Positions 7,453 through 15,453 of a DNA stretch of 64,000 nt are shown here, in pieces. Both the position numbers and the translations under genes were made by a program. Origin of the DNA: Actinophytocola gossypii (GTDB lineage Bacteria; Actinomycetota; Actinomycetes; Mycobacteriales; Pseudonocardiaceae); contig NZ_JAFFZE010000019.1 of the NCBI RefSeq assembly GCF_025165815.1, positions 165,074 to 229,073 of the forward strand. The letters run 5' to 3'. Each line of letters starts with the position of its first letter. Positions within the stretch are counted from its first letter, which is position 1. The notes below the pieces were generated by a model. The model had not been told where the DNA came from and did not search any database. It saw only the letters and a list, made by a program, of their open reading frames with translations.

Positions 7453-10206
7453 GTGGATCTCGACGGACTGCGCGCCCGGCTGACCGAGACCGTTTCCGGG
7501 CACGTCGGCTTCGACGCCGGCACCAGGGCGCTCTACACGATGGACGCGTCGAACTACCGGCAGGTGCCGTGCGCGGTCGTGCTGCCGGACGGCGAGGACG
7601 ACGCGGTGGCGGCGGTGGCGGCGGCGCGCGAGTTCGGCGTGCCGCTGGTGCCGCGCGGCGGCGGCACGAGCCTCGCCGGCAACGCCACCGGCGGCGGGCT
7701 CGTGCTGGACCTGTCGCGGCTGAACCGGATCCACGCGATCGACCCGGGCGCCCGCACCGCCAGGGTCGGCCCCGGCGTGGTCCTCGACGACCTGCGCGCG
7801 GCCGCCGGCGAGCACGGCCTGACGTTCGGCCCGGACCCGTCGACGCACAGCCGCTGCACGCTCGGCGGCATGATCGGCAACAACTCGTGCGGCGCGCACT
7901 CGGTGGCCTGGGGCACGACGCTGGACAACGTCGTGGAGCTGGACGTGCTGACCCACGACGGCCGCCGGCTCACCGTCGGCGCCGGCACCGACGTCCCGGA
8001 GCTGCGCGCGCTCGCCGACGAGAACCTGGCCGTGCTGCGCACCGAGTTCGGGCGGCTCGGCCGGCAGGTGTCCGGCTACCCGCTGCACGCGCTGCTGCCG
8101 GAGAACGGGCGGAACGTGGCCAAGGCGCTGGTCGGCACCGAGGGCACCTGCGTGGTGGTCCTCGGCGCGACCGTGCGGCTGGTGCCGGTGCCGGCCGCGC
8201 GGGTGCTGTTGGTGCTCGGCTTCGCCGACGACGTCGCCGCGGCCGACGCGGTGCCGTCGATCCTGCCGCACGACCCGCTGACCGTGGAGAGCCTGGACGA
8301 GCGGATCGTCGCGCTGTGGGCGTCCCGCAACCCGGAGCCACCGCCGGAGCTGCCGGCCGGCGGGGCGTGGCTGTTCGTGGAGCTGTCCGACGGCGCCGCG
8401 GCGACCGCGATCGCGGCGGAACTCGGGGTGCCGCACCAGGTGCTGGCGGACCCGGGTGCGCAGCGGACGCTGTGGCGGCTGCGCGAGGAGGGCTCCGGCA
8501 TCTCGACGCGGATGGCCGACGGGTCGGAGGCGTGGCCCGGCTGGGAGGACACCGCGGTGCCGCCGGAACGCCTCGGCGCGTACCTGCGGGAGCTGCGCGC
8601 GCTGCTGGACCGGCACGGGTTGCGCGGGCTGACCTACGGCCACTTCGGCGAGGGCTGCATCCACATCCGGATCGACTGGGACCTGGTGAGCCAGGACGGG
8701 GTGGCGGCGTACCGGCGGTTCATCGAGGAGGGCGCCGACCTGGTCGCCCGGCACGGCGGCTCGCTGTCCGGCGAGCACGGCGACGGCCAGGTGCGGGCGG
8801 AACTGTTGCCCCGCATGTACTCCCCGGCGGCGCTGGCGCTGTTCGAGCGGTTCCGGGCGTTCTGGGATCCGGCCGGGATGATGAACCCGGGCATGGTCGT
8901 GCGCCCGTACCGGATCGACGAGAACCTGCGGTTCGCCGCGCTCAAGCCACTGCCGCTGACGACGGCGTTCAGCTACCCGCACGACGACGGCGACTTCGCC
9001 CAGGCGGCCCGGCGCTGTGTCGGGGTCGCCAAGTGCCGCAACCACTCCGGCTCGGTGATGTGCCCGAGCTTCCAGGTCACCGGCGAGGAGAAGCACTCGA
9101 CCCGCGGCCGCGCGCGGCTGCTGTACGAGATGCTCGCCGGCGAGGTGGTCACCGACGGCTGGCGCTCCGAGGAGGTACGGGACGCGCTGGACCTGTGCCT
9201 GTCCTGCAAGGGATGCGCGAGCGACTGTCCGGTCAATGTGGACATGGCGACGTACAAGGCGGAGTTCCTGCACCACCACTACCGGGGCCGGCGCAGGCCG
9301 GCGTCGCACTACTCGATGGGCTGGCTCCCGCTGTGGCTGCGCCTCGGCTCCCGCACGCCCCGCGCCGCCAACGCCGCACTGGCGTCACCCCGGATGTCCC
9401 GTGCGCTCAAGAAGATCGGCGGCATCGCCCCGCGCCGCGACCTACCGGCGCTCGCACCGGAGCCGTTCACCCGATGGCTGCGGCGATCCACGCGGACGCG
9501 GGGCCGGCCGGTCGTGCTGTGGCCGGACACGTTCACGAACTTCTTCACCCCCGAGGTCGGCGTCGCCGCGGTCCGGGTGCTCCGCGCCGCGGGCTTCGAA
9601 CCGTTGCTGCCCAAGGGATCCGTGTGCTGCGGTCTCACCTGGGTGTCCACCGGGCAGCTGTCGGTCGCCCGCCGCGTGATGCGTCGGACCCTGCGTGTCC
9701 TGGAACCGGCGATCGCGGCCGGACTGCCGGTGGTGGCGCTCGAACCCAGCTGCCTGTCCGCCCTGCGCGGCGACGTCCCGGACCTCACCGCCGACGACCG
9801 CGCGCGCCGGCTCGCCGACACCAGTCACACCCTCGCCGGCTTCCTCGCCACCCACGCTCCACAGTGGACACCGCCGAGGATCGACCGGACCGCGGTCACC
9901 CAGGTGCACTGCCACCAGCACGCCACCCTCGGCTTCACCGCCGAGACCCGCCTGCTGGCCGACGCCGGCATCACCGTCGACCGGCTCCCCGCCGGCTGCT
10001 GCGGCCTCGCCGGCAACTTCGGCTTCGAACCCGACCACTACGAGGTCTCCCAGGCACTGGCCGAACGCGCCCTGTTGCCCGCGGTCCGCGCGGCGTCGCC
10101 GGACACGCTCGTACTCGCCGACGGGTTCAGCTGCCGCGTCCAGGTCGCGCAGAACAGCGACCGCCGGGCCGTGCACCTGGCCGAGGCGCTCGCCGCCGGC
10201 CTCTGA
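7453..10206 (+). CDS. FAD-linked oxidase fused to Fe-S/CCG oxidoreductase (GlcD-GlcF type)
   Basis: A 917-residue fusion. An N-terminal FAD-binding_4 domain (about 30-210, with PRGGGTSLAGNATGGG), an FAD-oxidase C domain (about 260-490, ending SGEHGDGQVR...MNPGM), a ferredoxin region with KCRNHSGSVMCPSF and CLSCKGCASDCPVNVD near 525-585, and two CCG domains (SVCCGL near 724; GCCGLAGNFGF near 850). This is the layout of D-2-hydroxyacid (lactate, glycolate or 2-hydroxyglutarate-like) dehydrogenases passing electrons to quinone. The GTG at 7453 fits the usual start of the family; an in-frame GTG nine bases upstream is possible. It stands 40 bases after the importer operon and may be read through from it. 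The substrate is unknown. Confidence 0.88.
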   Translation: MDLDGLRARLTETVSGHVGFDAGTRALYTMDASNYRQVPCAVVLPDGEDDAVAAVAAAREFGVPLVPRGGGTSLAGNATGGGLVLDLSRLNRIHAIDPGARTARVGPGVVLDDLRAAAGEHGLTFGPDPSTHSRCTLGGMIGNNSCGAHSVAWGTTLDNVVELDVLTHDGRRLTVGAGTDVPELRALADENLAVLRTEFGRLGRQVSGYPLHALLPENGRNVAKALVGTEGTCVVVLGATVRLVPVPAARVLLVLGFADDVAAADAVPSILPHDPLTVESLDERIVALWASRNPEPPPELPAGGAWLFVELSDGAAATAIAAELGVPHQVLADPGAQRTLWRLREEGSGISTRMADGSEAWPGWEDTAVPPERLGAYLRELRALLDRHGLRGLTYGHFGEGCIHIRIDWDLVSQDGVAAYRRFIEEGADLVARHGGSLSGEHGDGQVRAELLPRMYSPAALALFERFRAFWDPAGMMNPGMVVRPYRIDENLRFAALKPLPLTTAFSYPHDDGDFAQAARRCVGVAKCRNHSGSVMCPSFQVTGEEKHSTRGRARLLYEMLAGEVVTDGWRSEEVRDALDLCLSCKGCASDCPVNVDMATYKAEFLHHHYRGRRRPASHYSMGWLPLWLRLGSRTPRAANAALASPRMSRALKKIGGIAPRRDLPALAPEPFTRWLRRSTRTRGRPVVLWPDTFTNFFTPEVGVAAVRVLRAAGFEPLLPKGSVCCGLTWVSTGQLSVARRVMRRTLRVLEPAIAAGLPVVALEPSCLSALRGDVPDLTADDRARRLADTSHTLAGFLATHAPQWTPPRIDRTAVTQVHCHQHATLGFTAETRLLADAGITVDRLPAGCCGLAGNFGFEPDHYEVSQALAERALLPAVRAASPDTLVLADGFSCRVQVAQNSDRRAVHLAEALAAGL

Positions 10207-10210
10207 CCAG

Positions 10211-10687
10211 CTACAGCCCGAGTCGGGACAGCAGCCGCTGCTCCAGCTCGTCCAGCTCGGTGCTCGTCGCCCGGTGCGCGGCCTTGCGGCGGGCGGGCGG
10301 CATCCGCTCGGCCGCGCGCACCACCGCGGCCAGCTGCTCCAGCGTCGTCTCGGACCGGGCCGCGAAGTCCTTGTCGTCGGCCGTCGCCGCCGGCCGGTCA
10401 CGCAGCTCGGCGATCGCCCTGGCGACCCCGGTGATCCGCGCGTGCAGCGCCCCGCCCTTGCCGGAGAACCGGGCGATCTCCTCCACCGGCACCCCCAGCC
10501 GGCGGGCCTTCATCCGGTCCAGCCGCTCCCTGGCCTCGCCGAACGCCCGCACCGCCAGCGGCGCGACCACCGGGATCACCGCCGGCCCGACGACCTTGAA
10601 CACCCCGAGCGCGTTCTTCGCCCGCTTCGGCGTGAACCGCGGGTCGCCGGGCGTGGGCTCGGTCACCTTGCGCTTCCTGAGTGCCAT
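10211..10687 (-). CDS. DUF6474-like small basic protein
   Basis: Starting from MALRKRKVTEP the product has 158 residues. The pattern LTPKRAKNALGVFKVVGPAVIP-like middle, then RARRLGV-like (KARRLGVPVEEI) and FSGKGGALHARI, matches a conserved actinobacterial family of about 160 residues that I associate with DUF6474. It has one weak hydrophobic stretch (about 32-50) and is otherwise basic and helical. Function is unknown. It is convergent with the dehydrogenase gene, with only 4 bases between the stops, and divergent from the nuclease gene at 10773. Confidence 0.7.
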   Translation of the reverse strand: MALRKRKVTEPTPGDPRFTPKRAKNALGVFKVVGPAVIPVVAPLAVRAFGEARERLDRMKARRLGVPVEEIARFSGKGGALHARITGVARAIAELRDRPAATADDKDFAARSETTLEQLAAVVRAAERMPPARRKAAHRATSTELDELEQRLLSRLGL

Positions 10688-10772
10688 GCGGGAAAACCTA
10701 CTGCGCCCGGCGCCCGTGAGCACGGCGGCTACCTGCCAAGTTCTGTCAGAGTGAGCGCCTAGACTGCACACC

Positions 10773-12413
10773 GTGACAGTGCTGCTCGACGCGGGCGTCG
10801 TGAACCGCTGCCGCCGTCGGGTGCACCTCGAGCACGACGCGGCGATGGCCGGCGTGCCCACCGCGCCCCCCGACCCCACCGCCGAGCAGCGCAAGGCCGA
10901 CGCCGCCGCCCACCGGCGCGCCGTCGCCGACGACATCGCCGCCCGCCTCGGCGGCGCCGAGGCCGGCTGGACCGAGATCGAGCGCGGCCCCGACGCGCGC
11001 TCCGTCGACCGCGAGGCCGCCACGCTCGACGCGATGGCCGCCGGCGCCCGGTTCATCTGGGCCGCCCAGCTCCCGCGTGACCACGCCGGCAACCGGCGCG
11101 GGCAGATCGACCTGCTGGTCGCCACCGGCACCGGCTACGTCCCGGTGCTCGTGGTCCGGCACAAGGTCAGCGATCCCGGCCAGGGCGCGCAGACCTCCCC
11201 GCTCGCCACCCCGGTCCCGTCCGCCCGCGGCACCGACCAGACCCGCAAGGTCCGCCCGCAGCCCCGCGACCAGCTGCGGCTCGCGCACACCTACCGGCTG
11301 CTGGAGGCGTGCGGCCACGCCGACGGCTCCGCGCTCGGCGGCGTCGTCGGTCTCGACGGCGACGTGGTCGTCTGGCACGACCTGACCGCGCCGACCTGGC
11401 CGGGCGGCCGGGGCGCGCTCGCCGAGTACGACGCCCGGTTCGCCGACCGGCTCGCCATCGCCACCACCGCCGAGGCCGGGGGCGAGGCGCTGGCCCAGCC
11501 GTCCCGGATCGTCGAGTGCCGCAGCTGCCCGTGGTGGCCGGTGTGCGAGGCCGACCTGGAGCGCACCCGGGACGTGAGCCTGGTGGTCCGCGGCGAGGAG
11601 GCCGCCACCCTGCGCGGCGCCGGCGTGCGCACGGTCGACGACCTGGCCGTGCTCGACCCGCACGACGAGTCGCTGCCGCCCACCGGGATGCCGCTCACCG
11701 ACGCGGTCGGCCTGGCCAAGGCGTGGCTCGCCGACCTGACCGTGGTGCGCCGGGTCCCCGAGGTCACCGTGCCGCGCGCGGACGTCGAGGTCGACGTGGA
11801 CATGGAGAGCTTCGGCGACGCGGGCTCCTACCTGTGGGGCGTGTGGCTCTCCGGCGCGGACGTCGGCGAGGAGCACGGCTACCGCGCGTTCGCGACCTGG
11901 GAGCCGTTGCCCACCGACGACGAGGCCCGCTCGTTCGCCGGCTTCTGGCAGTGGCTGACGCTGGTCCGGCTGCGGGCCGCCGCGCGCGGGCTGAGCTTCC
12001 GCGCCTACTGCTACAACGAGCTGGCGGAGAACCGCTGGCTGCTGGCGTCGGCGAAGCGCTTCGCCGGCAAGCCGGGCATCCCGACCACCGAGCAGGTGCA
12101 GGCGTTCATCACCTCGGACTCCTGGTTCGACCTGTTCGGCAGCGTCCGCGACCACTTCCTGTGCTCCCGCGGCAAGGGCCTCAAGACCATCGCCCCGGTC
12201 GCCGGCTTCCGCTGGCGCGACCCGGAGGCCAGCGGCGAGAACTCGATGCGCTGGTACCGCGACGCGGTCGGCATGGACGGCGCCGCCCCGGAGCCGGAGC
12301 AGCGCCGCCGCCTGCTGGAGTACAACGAGGACGACGTGCGGGCCACCTTCACCCTGCGGAACTGGATGTCCTCGCCCGCCGTCCGCGAGATCCCGTACGT
12401 CGGTGACCTCTAG
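10773..12413 (+). CDS. TM0106-type RecB-like nuclease with RNase H-like domain
   Basis: The protein has 546 residues. An N-terminal restriction-endonuclease-like region includes RRGQIDLLV and PVLVVRHKV; a Cys cluster ECRSCPWWPVC near residue 250 resembles the Fe-S site of RecB/AddB-type nucleases. A C-terminal exonuclease (YprB/RNase H-like) domain begins at VEVDVDMESFGD near 335 and ends at YNEDDVRAT. The acidic residue normally preceding the catalytic Lys is not obvious in VVRHK, so the first nuclease site may be degenerate. TAGACT at about 10758 lies 9 bases before the GTG, consistent with a leaderless transcript. A DNA or RNA processing role is inferred. Confidence 0.82.
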   Translation: MTVLLDAGVVNRCRRRVHLEHDAAMAGVPTAPPDPTAEQRKADAAAHRRAVADDIAARLGGAEAGWTEIERGPDARSVDREAATLDAMAAGARFIWAAQLPRDHAGNRRGQIDLLVATGTGYVPVLVVRHKVSDPGQGAQTSPLATPVPSARGTDQTRKVRPQPRDQLRLAHTYRLLEACGHADGSALGGVVGLDGDVVVWHDLTAPTWPGGRGALAEYDARFADRLAIATTAEAGGEALAQPSRIVECRSCPWWPVCEADLERTRDVSLVVRGEEAATLRGAGVRTVDDLAVLDPHDESLPPTGMPLTDAVGLAKAWLADLTVVRRVPEVTVPRADVEVDVDMESFGDAGSYLWGVWLSGADVGEEHGYRAFATWEPLPTDDEARSFAGFWQWLTLVRLRAAARGLSFRAYCYNELAENRWLLASAKRFAGKPGIPTTEQVQAFITSDSWFDLFGSVRDHFLCSRGKGLKTIAPVAGFRWRDPEASGENSMRWYRDAVGMDGAAPEPEQRRRLLEYNEDDVRATFTLRNWMSSPAVREIPYVGDL

Positions 12414-12422
12414 CGGCGATGT

Positions 12423-13181
12423 CTAACGGGGTGCCATCCGCAGTGCCCCATCCATCCGGATGACCTCGCCGTTCAGGTAGTCGTGCGCAATGATCGACCG
12501 GGCGAGTGCCGCGTACTCCGCCGGCGTCCCGAGCCGCTTCGGGAACGGCACCCCGGCGGCCAGGGCCTCTCGGACCTCCTCGCCGACCGTCGCCAGCATC
12601 GGGGTGTCCACGATGCCCGGCGCGATCGTCATCACCCGGATGCCCAGCGACGCCAGGTCGCGGGCGGCCGGCAGGGTCAGCCCGACCACGCCGCCCTTGG
12701 ACGACGCGTACGCCGCCTGCCCGATCTGCCCGTCGAACGCCGCGATCGACGCCGTGTTGATCACCACGCCGCGCTGCCCGTCGCCGTCCGGCTCGGTGCG
12801 GCCGATCGCCTCCGCCGCCAGGGTCAGCACCGTGAACGTGCCGACCAGGTTGACCTCGACGACCTTGCGGTACAGGGCGAGGTCGTGCGTCCCCTTCCTG
12901 GACACGATCCGCGCCGACGGTCCGATACCCGCGCAGTTCACCACCACCCGCAGCGGCACTCCCGACCCGGACGCCGTCGCCACCGCGGTCGCGACCTGGT
13001 CCGCGTCGGTGACGTCCGCCTCCAGGTAGGTGACGCCGTCGACCGGGGGCGCGGCCTCGATCGCCCCCGCCAGGTCGAGCGCGAACACCCTGGCCCCGTC
13101 GGCCGCAAGCGCTTGCGCGGTCGCTCCGCCCAGGCCGGACGCCCCGCCGGTCACGATCGCCGCGGTCTGGCTGATCCGCAT
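12423..13181 (-). CDS. SDR family dehydrogenase, 3-hydroxyacyl-CoA dehydrogenase type II-like
   Basis: A classical short-chain dehydrogenase of 252 residues. The NAD site TGGASGLGGATAQAL lies at 11-25, NCAG near 88, Ser in NTASIAAF near 143 and the YASSKGG catalytic Tyr-Lys near 158. The motif DVTDADQVATAV and the C-terminal YLNGEVIRMDGALRM are those of HSD17B10-like 3-hydroxyacyl-CoA dehydrogenases acting in fatty-acid or branched-chain amino-acid breakdown. It ends 10 bases from the nuclease stop (convergent) and is followed upstream by an aldo/keto reductase in the same direction. The substrate is inferred from family resemblance. Confidence 0.85.
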   Translation of the reverse strand: MRISQTAAIVTGGASGLGGATAQALAADGARVFALDLAGAIEAAPPVDGVTYLEADVTDADQVATAVATASGSGVPLRVVVNCAGIGPSARIVSRKGTHDLALYRKVVEVNLVGTFTVLTLAAEAIGRTEPDGDGQRGVVINTASIAAFDGQIGQAAYASSKGGVVGLTLPAARDLASLGIRVMTIAPGIVDTPMLATVGEEVREALAAGVPFPKRLGTPAEYAALARSIIAHDYLNGEVIRMDGALRMAPR

Positions 13182-13230
13182 GCCCTGTCCCTTCTCTCGG
13201 CTGATCCCCGGCCGGAAGGTTAACCGGGCG

Positions 13231-14193
13231 TCAGCGCCGCCCGGGCGGGCAGATCTCGTCGAGCAGCCGCAGGTCGTCCGGCGTCGGGTGCCACTGGGCG
13301 GCGCCGGCGTTCGCGGTGGCCTGCTCGGGCGTGGTGGCGCCGGCGATCACCGAGCCGACCGGGCGCTGCGCGGCCAGCCAGCCGATCGCCACGGTGGCCA
13401 TCGGAACGCCGCGTTCGTCGGCGAACGCGCGCAGCTTCTCGATCCGGTCCCACGGCGCGTCGGCCAGCAGCCGGGTACGGCCGGCGAGCCGGGCGTTGGC
13501 CGGCGGCTCGGTGTCGCGGTGGTACTTGCCGGTGAGCAGCCCGTTGGCCAGCGGGAAGTACGGCAGCAGCCCGAGCCCGAACCGCTCGCAGGCCGGGATC
13601 ACGTCCCGCTCGGCCTCCCGCTCCAGCAGCGAGTAGTGGTTCTCCGCGGCGATCGGCGCCAGCACGTGCCGGGTGCGGGACAGCCACACGGCGTCCGCGA
13701 TCTGCCAGCCGGCGAGGTTGCACACCCCGCCGTAGCGGATCAGGCCCTCGCGCACCAGGTCGTCGAGCGCGCCGAGGGTCTCCTCGATCGGGGTGTCCGG
13801 ATCGGTCCGGTGCAGCTGGTACAGGTCGATCCAGTCGGTGCCCAGCCGCCGCAGCGACGCCTCGACCGCGCGCTTGACGTACCGGCGCGACCCGCGCGCG
13901 CCGAAGTCGGGGCCGTTGGCGCCCTGCATGTCGACGCCGAACTTGGTGGCGATCACCGCGTGGTCGCGTCTACCGGACAGTGCCTGGCCGAGCAGCTCCT
14001 CGCTGCGCCCGCGCGGTGCCCCGTACACGTCGGCGACGTCGAACAGGTTGATCCCGGCGTCGATCGCGGCGCCGATGAGCGCGCGGGACCCCGCCAGCGA
14101 CTCCGCCGCGGTCCCCGGGCGGCCGAGGTTGTTGCAGCCGAGCCCGACGACGCTGACGACCAGACCGGATTCTCCCAGGTGACGCAACTCCAC
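13231..14193 (-). CDS. Aldo/keto reductase
   Basis: The product has 320 residues with the (beta/alpha)8 aldo/keto reductase fold. The catalytic tetrad is visible: Asp in NLFDVADVYG, Tyr in VYG, Lys in VIATKFG and His in LYQLHRTDP. The N-terminal MELRHLGESGLVVSVVGLGCN is typical of the AKR11/12 and YghZ-like groups, and the C-terminal NADPH site includes VGSVIAGATTPEQ. It starts with GTG. It lies 49 bases upstream of the SDR gene on the same strand and may share its transcript. The substrate is unknown. Confidence 0.88.
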   Translation of the reverse strand: MELRHLGESGLVVSVVGLGCNNLGRPGTAAESLAGSRALIGAAIDAGINLFDVADVYGAPRGRSEELLGQALSGRRDHAVIATKFGVDMQGANGPDFGARGSRRYVKRAVEASLRRLGTDWIDLYQLHRTDPDTPIEETLGALDDLVREGLIRYGGVCNLAGWQIADAVWLSRTRHVLAPIAAENHYSLLEREAERDVIPACERFGLGLLPYFPLANGLLTGKYHRDTEPPANARLAGRTRLLADAPWDRIEKLRAFADERGVPMATVAIGWLAAQRPVGSVIAGATTPEQATANAGAAQWHPTPDDLRLLDEICPPGRR

Positions 14194-14277
14194 CGGCCCA
14201 GGCTACTGAGCCGGACCGCCCCGATCCAGCAGTCGAACGTTGGGTGGTACGCGGGCCGCTCTGGCAGGCTGTGCCTC

Positions 14278-15234
14278 ATGAGCAGTGCACCCCAGGGTGA
14301 CAAGGCGAGCGACAAACCCACGGCCGCCGACTGGGTCGCCGGCCACCTCTCCGACCAGGTCCGCCGCACGGTCGTGGTGACCGGCGCGAACAGCGGTCTC
14401 GGGTTGGAGACCGCGCGTGTCCTCGGCGGTCTCGGCGCCACGGTCATCATGACCGCTCGGGACGTGGCGAAGGGCGAGCGGGCGCTGGCCGAGCTGCTGG
14501 CCGAGCAGCCGGGGGCGAAGCTCGAACTGCGCCAGCTCGACCTCGCCGACCTCGACTCGGTGCGGCGCTTCGCCGACGGCGTCGAGGAGCTGGACGTGCT
14601 GGTGAACAACGCCGGCGTGATGATGCCGCCGCACAACCGCACCGTCCAGGGGTACGAGCTGCAGTTCGGCGTCAACCACCTGGGCCACTTCGCGCTCACC
14701 GGCCTGCTGCTGGACAAGCTCGGGCAGGCCGAGGAGGACGCGAGGGTGGTGACGGTCAGCTCGATGCTGCACAAGCGCGGCCGGATCCACTTCGACGACC
14801 TGCACGGCGAGCACGGCTACTCGCGGTCGAAGTACTACAACCAGTCCAAGCTCGCGAACGTGGTGTTCGGGCTGGAGCTGAACCGCAGGCTGCGCGCGAA
14901 CGCCGTGCCGATCAAGAGCGTGCTGGCCCACCCCGGCTACTCGGCGACCAACCTGCAGGAGACCGGCCCGACCGGGATCGGGAAGCTGCTGCTGAAGGTC
15001 ACCACCAGGCTCGCGGCCCAGGAGGCGGCGATGGGCGCGCTGCCGCAGCTCTACGCGGCGGCCGGCGCGGACGTGGAGAGCGGCCAGTTCTGGGGCCCGG
15101 ACGGGCGGGGCGAGTCGAAGGGCTTCCCGACGCTCGTGGAGCCGCTGGACGCGGCGCGGGACCGGGAGCTCGCCAAGCGGCTGTGGATCATCTCCGAGGA
15201 GCTGACCGGCGTGCGGATCCCGCTGGAGCCGTGA
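14278..15234 (+). CDS. SDR family oxidoreductase, retinol dehydrogenase-like
   Basis: An SDR of 318 residues with the NADP-type site TGANSGLGLETARVL near residue 38, NNAGVMMPP near 117, Ser in VSSMLHKRG and the active YNQSKLAN near 185. The pattern is that of the retinol dehydrogenase/WW-domain oxidoreductase-like SDRs common in actinobacteria. The ATG at 14278 has no clear ribosome site, and CAGGCT lies 7 bases before it, suggesting a leaderless transcript. It is divergent from the aldo/keto reductase gene. The natural substrate is unknown. Confidence 0.85.
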   Translation: MSSAPQGDKASDKPTAADWVAGHLSDQVRRTVVVTGANSGLGLETARVLGGLGATVIMTARDVAKGERALAELLAEQPGAKLELRQLDLADLDSVRRFADGVEELDVLVNNAGVMMPPHNRTVQGYELQFGVNHLGHFALTGLLLDKLGQAEEDARVVTVSSMLHKRGRIHFDDLHGEHGYSRSKYYNQSKLANVVFGLELNRRLRANAVPIKSVLAHPGYSATNLQETGPTGIGKLLLKVTTRLAAQEAAMGALPQLYAAAGADVESGQFWGPDGRGESKGFPTLVEPLDAARDRELAKRLWIISEELTGVRIPLEP

Positions 15235-15337
15235 CGGCCCGGTTGCCCGCCTTCGACGGCTGGTCGTAGAGCGCGGCGACGAGCCGCACCAGGAACACGA
15301 TCGCCACGATCACGACGACCAGGATCTGTACCCACAT
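15188..15337 (-). CDS. 49-residue single-span membrane peptide
   Basis: The ATG at 15337 is preceded by GGAGG with a 5-base spacer, one of the best ribosome sites in the window. The 49-residue product starts MWVQILVVVIVAIVFLVRLV, a clean transmembrane helix, followed by a basic, Ala/Pro-rich tail rich in Arg at its end. The last 47 bases overlap the 3' end of the convergent SDR gene. No family is recognised. The ribosome site and hydrophobic start argue for translation; the antisense overlap argues for caution. Confidence 0.5.
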   Translation of the reverse strand: MWVQILVVVIVAIVFLVRLVAALYDQPSKAGNRAVTAPAGSARRSAPRR

Positions 15338-15453
15338 GCTCGCCTCCGGACGGGTTTGTGCATGCGACGCACCGGATGCTCGCGCCGTTCCGGCGCCGGG
15401 TGCGGGACGGGCGCCGGGACACGCCGGTGGTCGTCACCCGTTCGGGCTAGCGA

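Noticed and set aside
7569..10754. Very long open frames in the alternative frames of the flavin dehydrogenase region.
   Set aside because: They arise from the high G+C content; they have no domain signature and an Arg/Ala/Gly-only composition, while the chosen frame has complete FAD, Fe-S and CCG motifs.
10687..11131. An N-terminal extension of the DUF6474-like protein into the nuclease gene.
   Set aside because: The added residues are antisense to the well-supported nuclease frame, and MALRKRKV is a natural family start.
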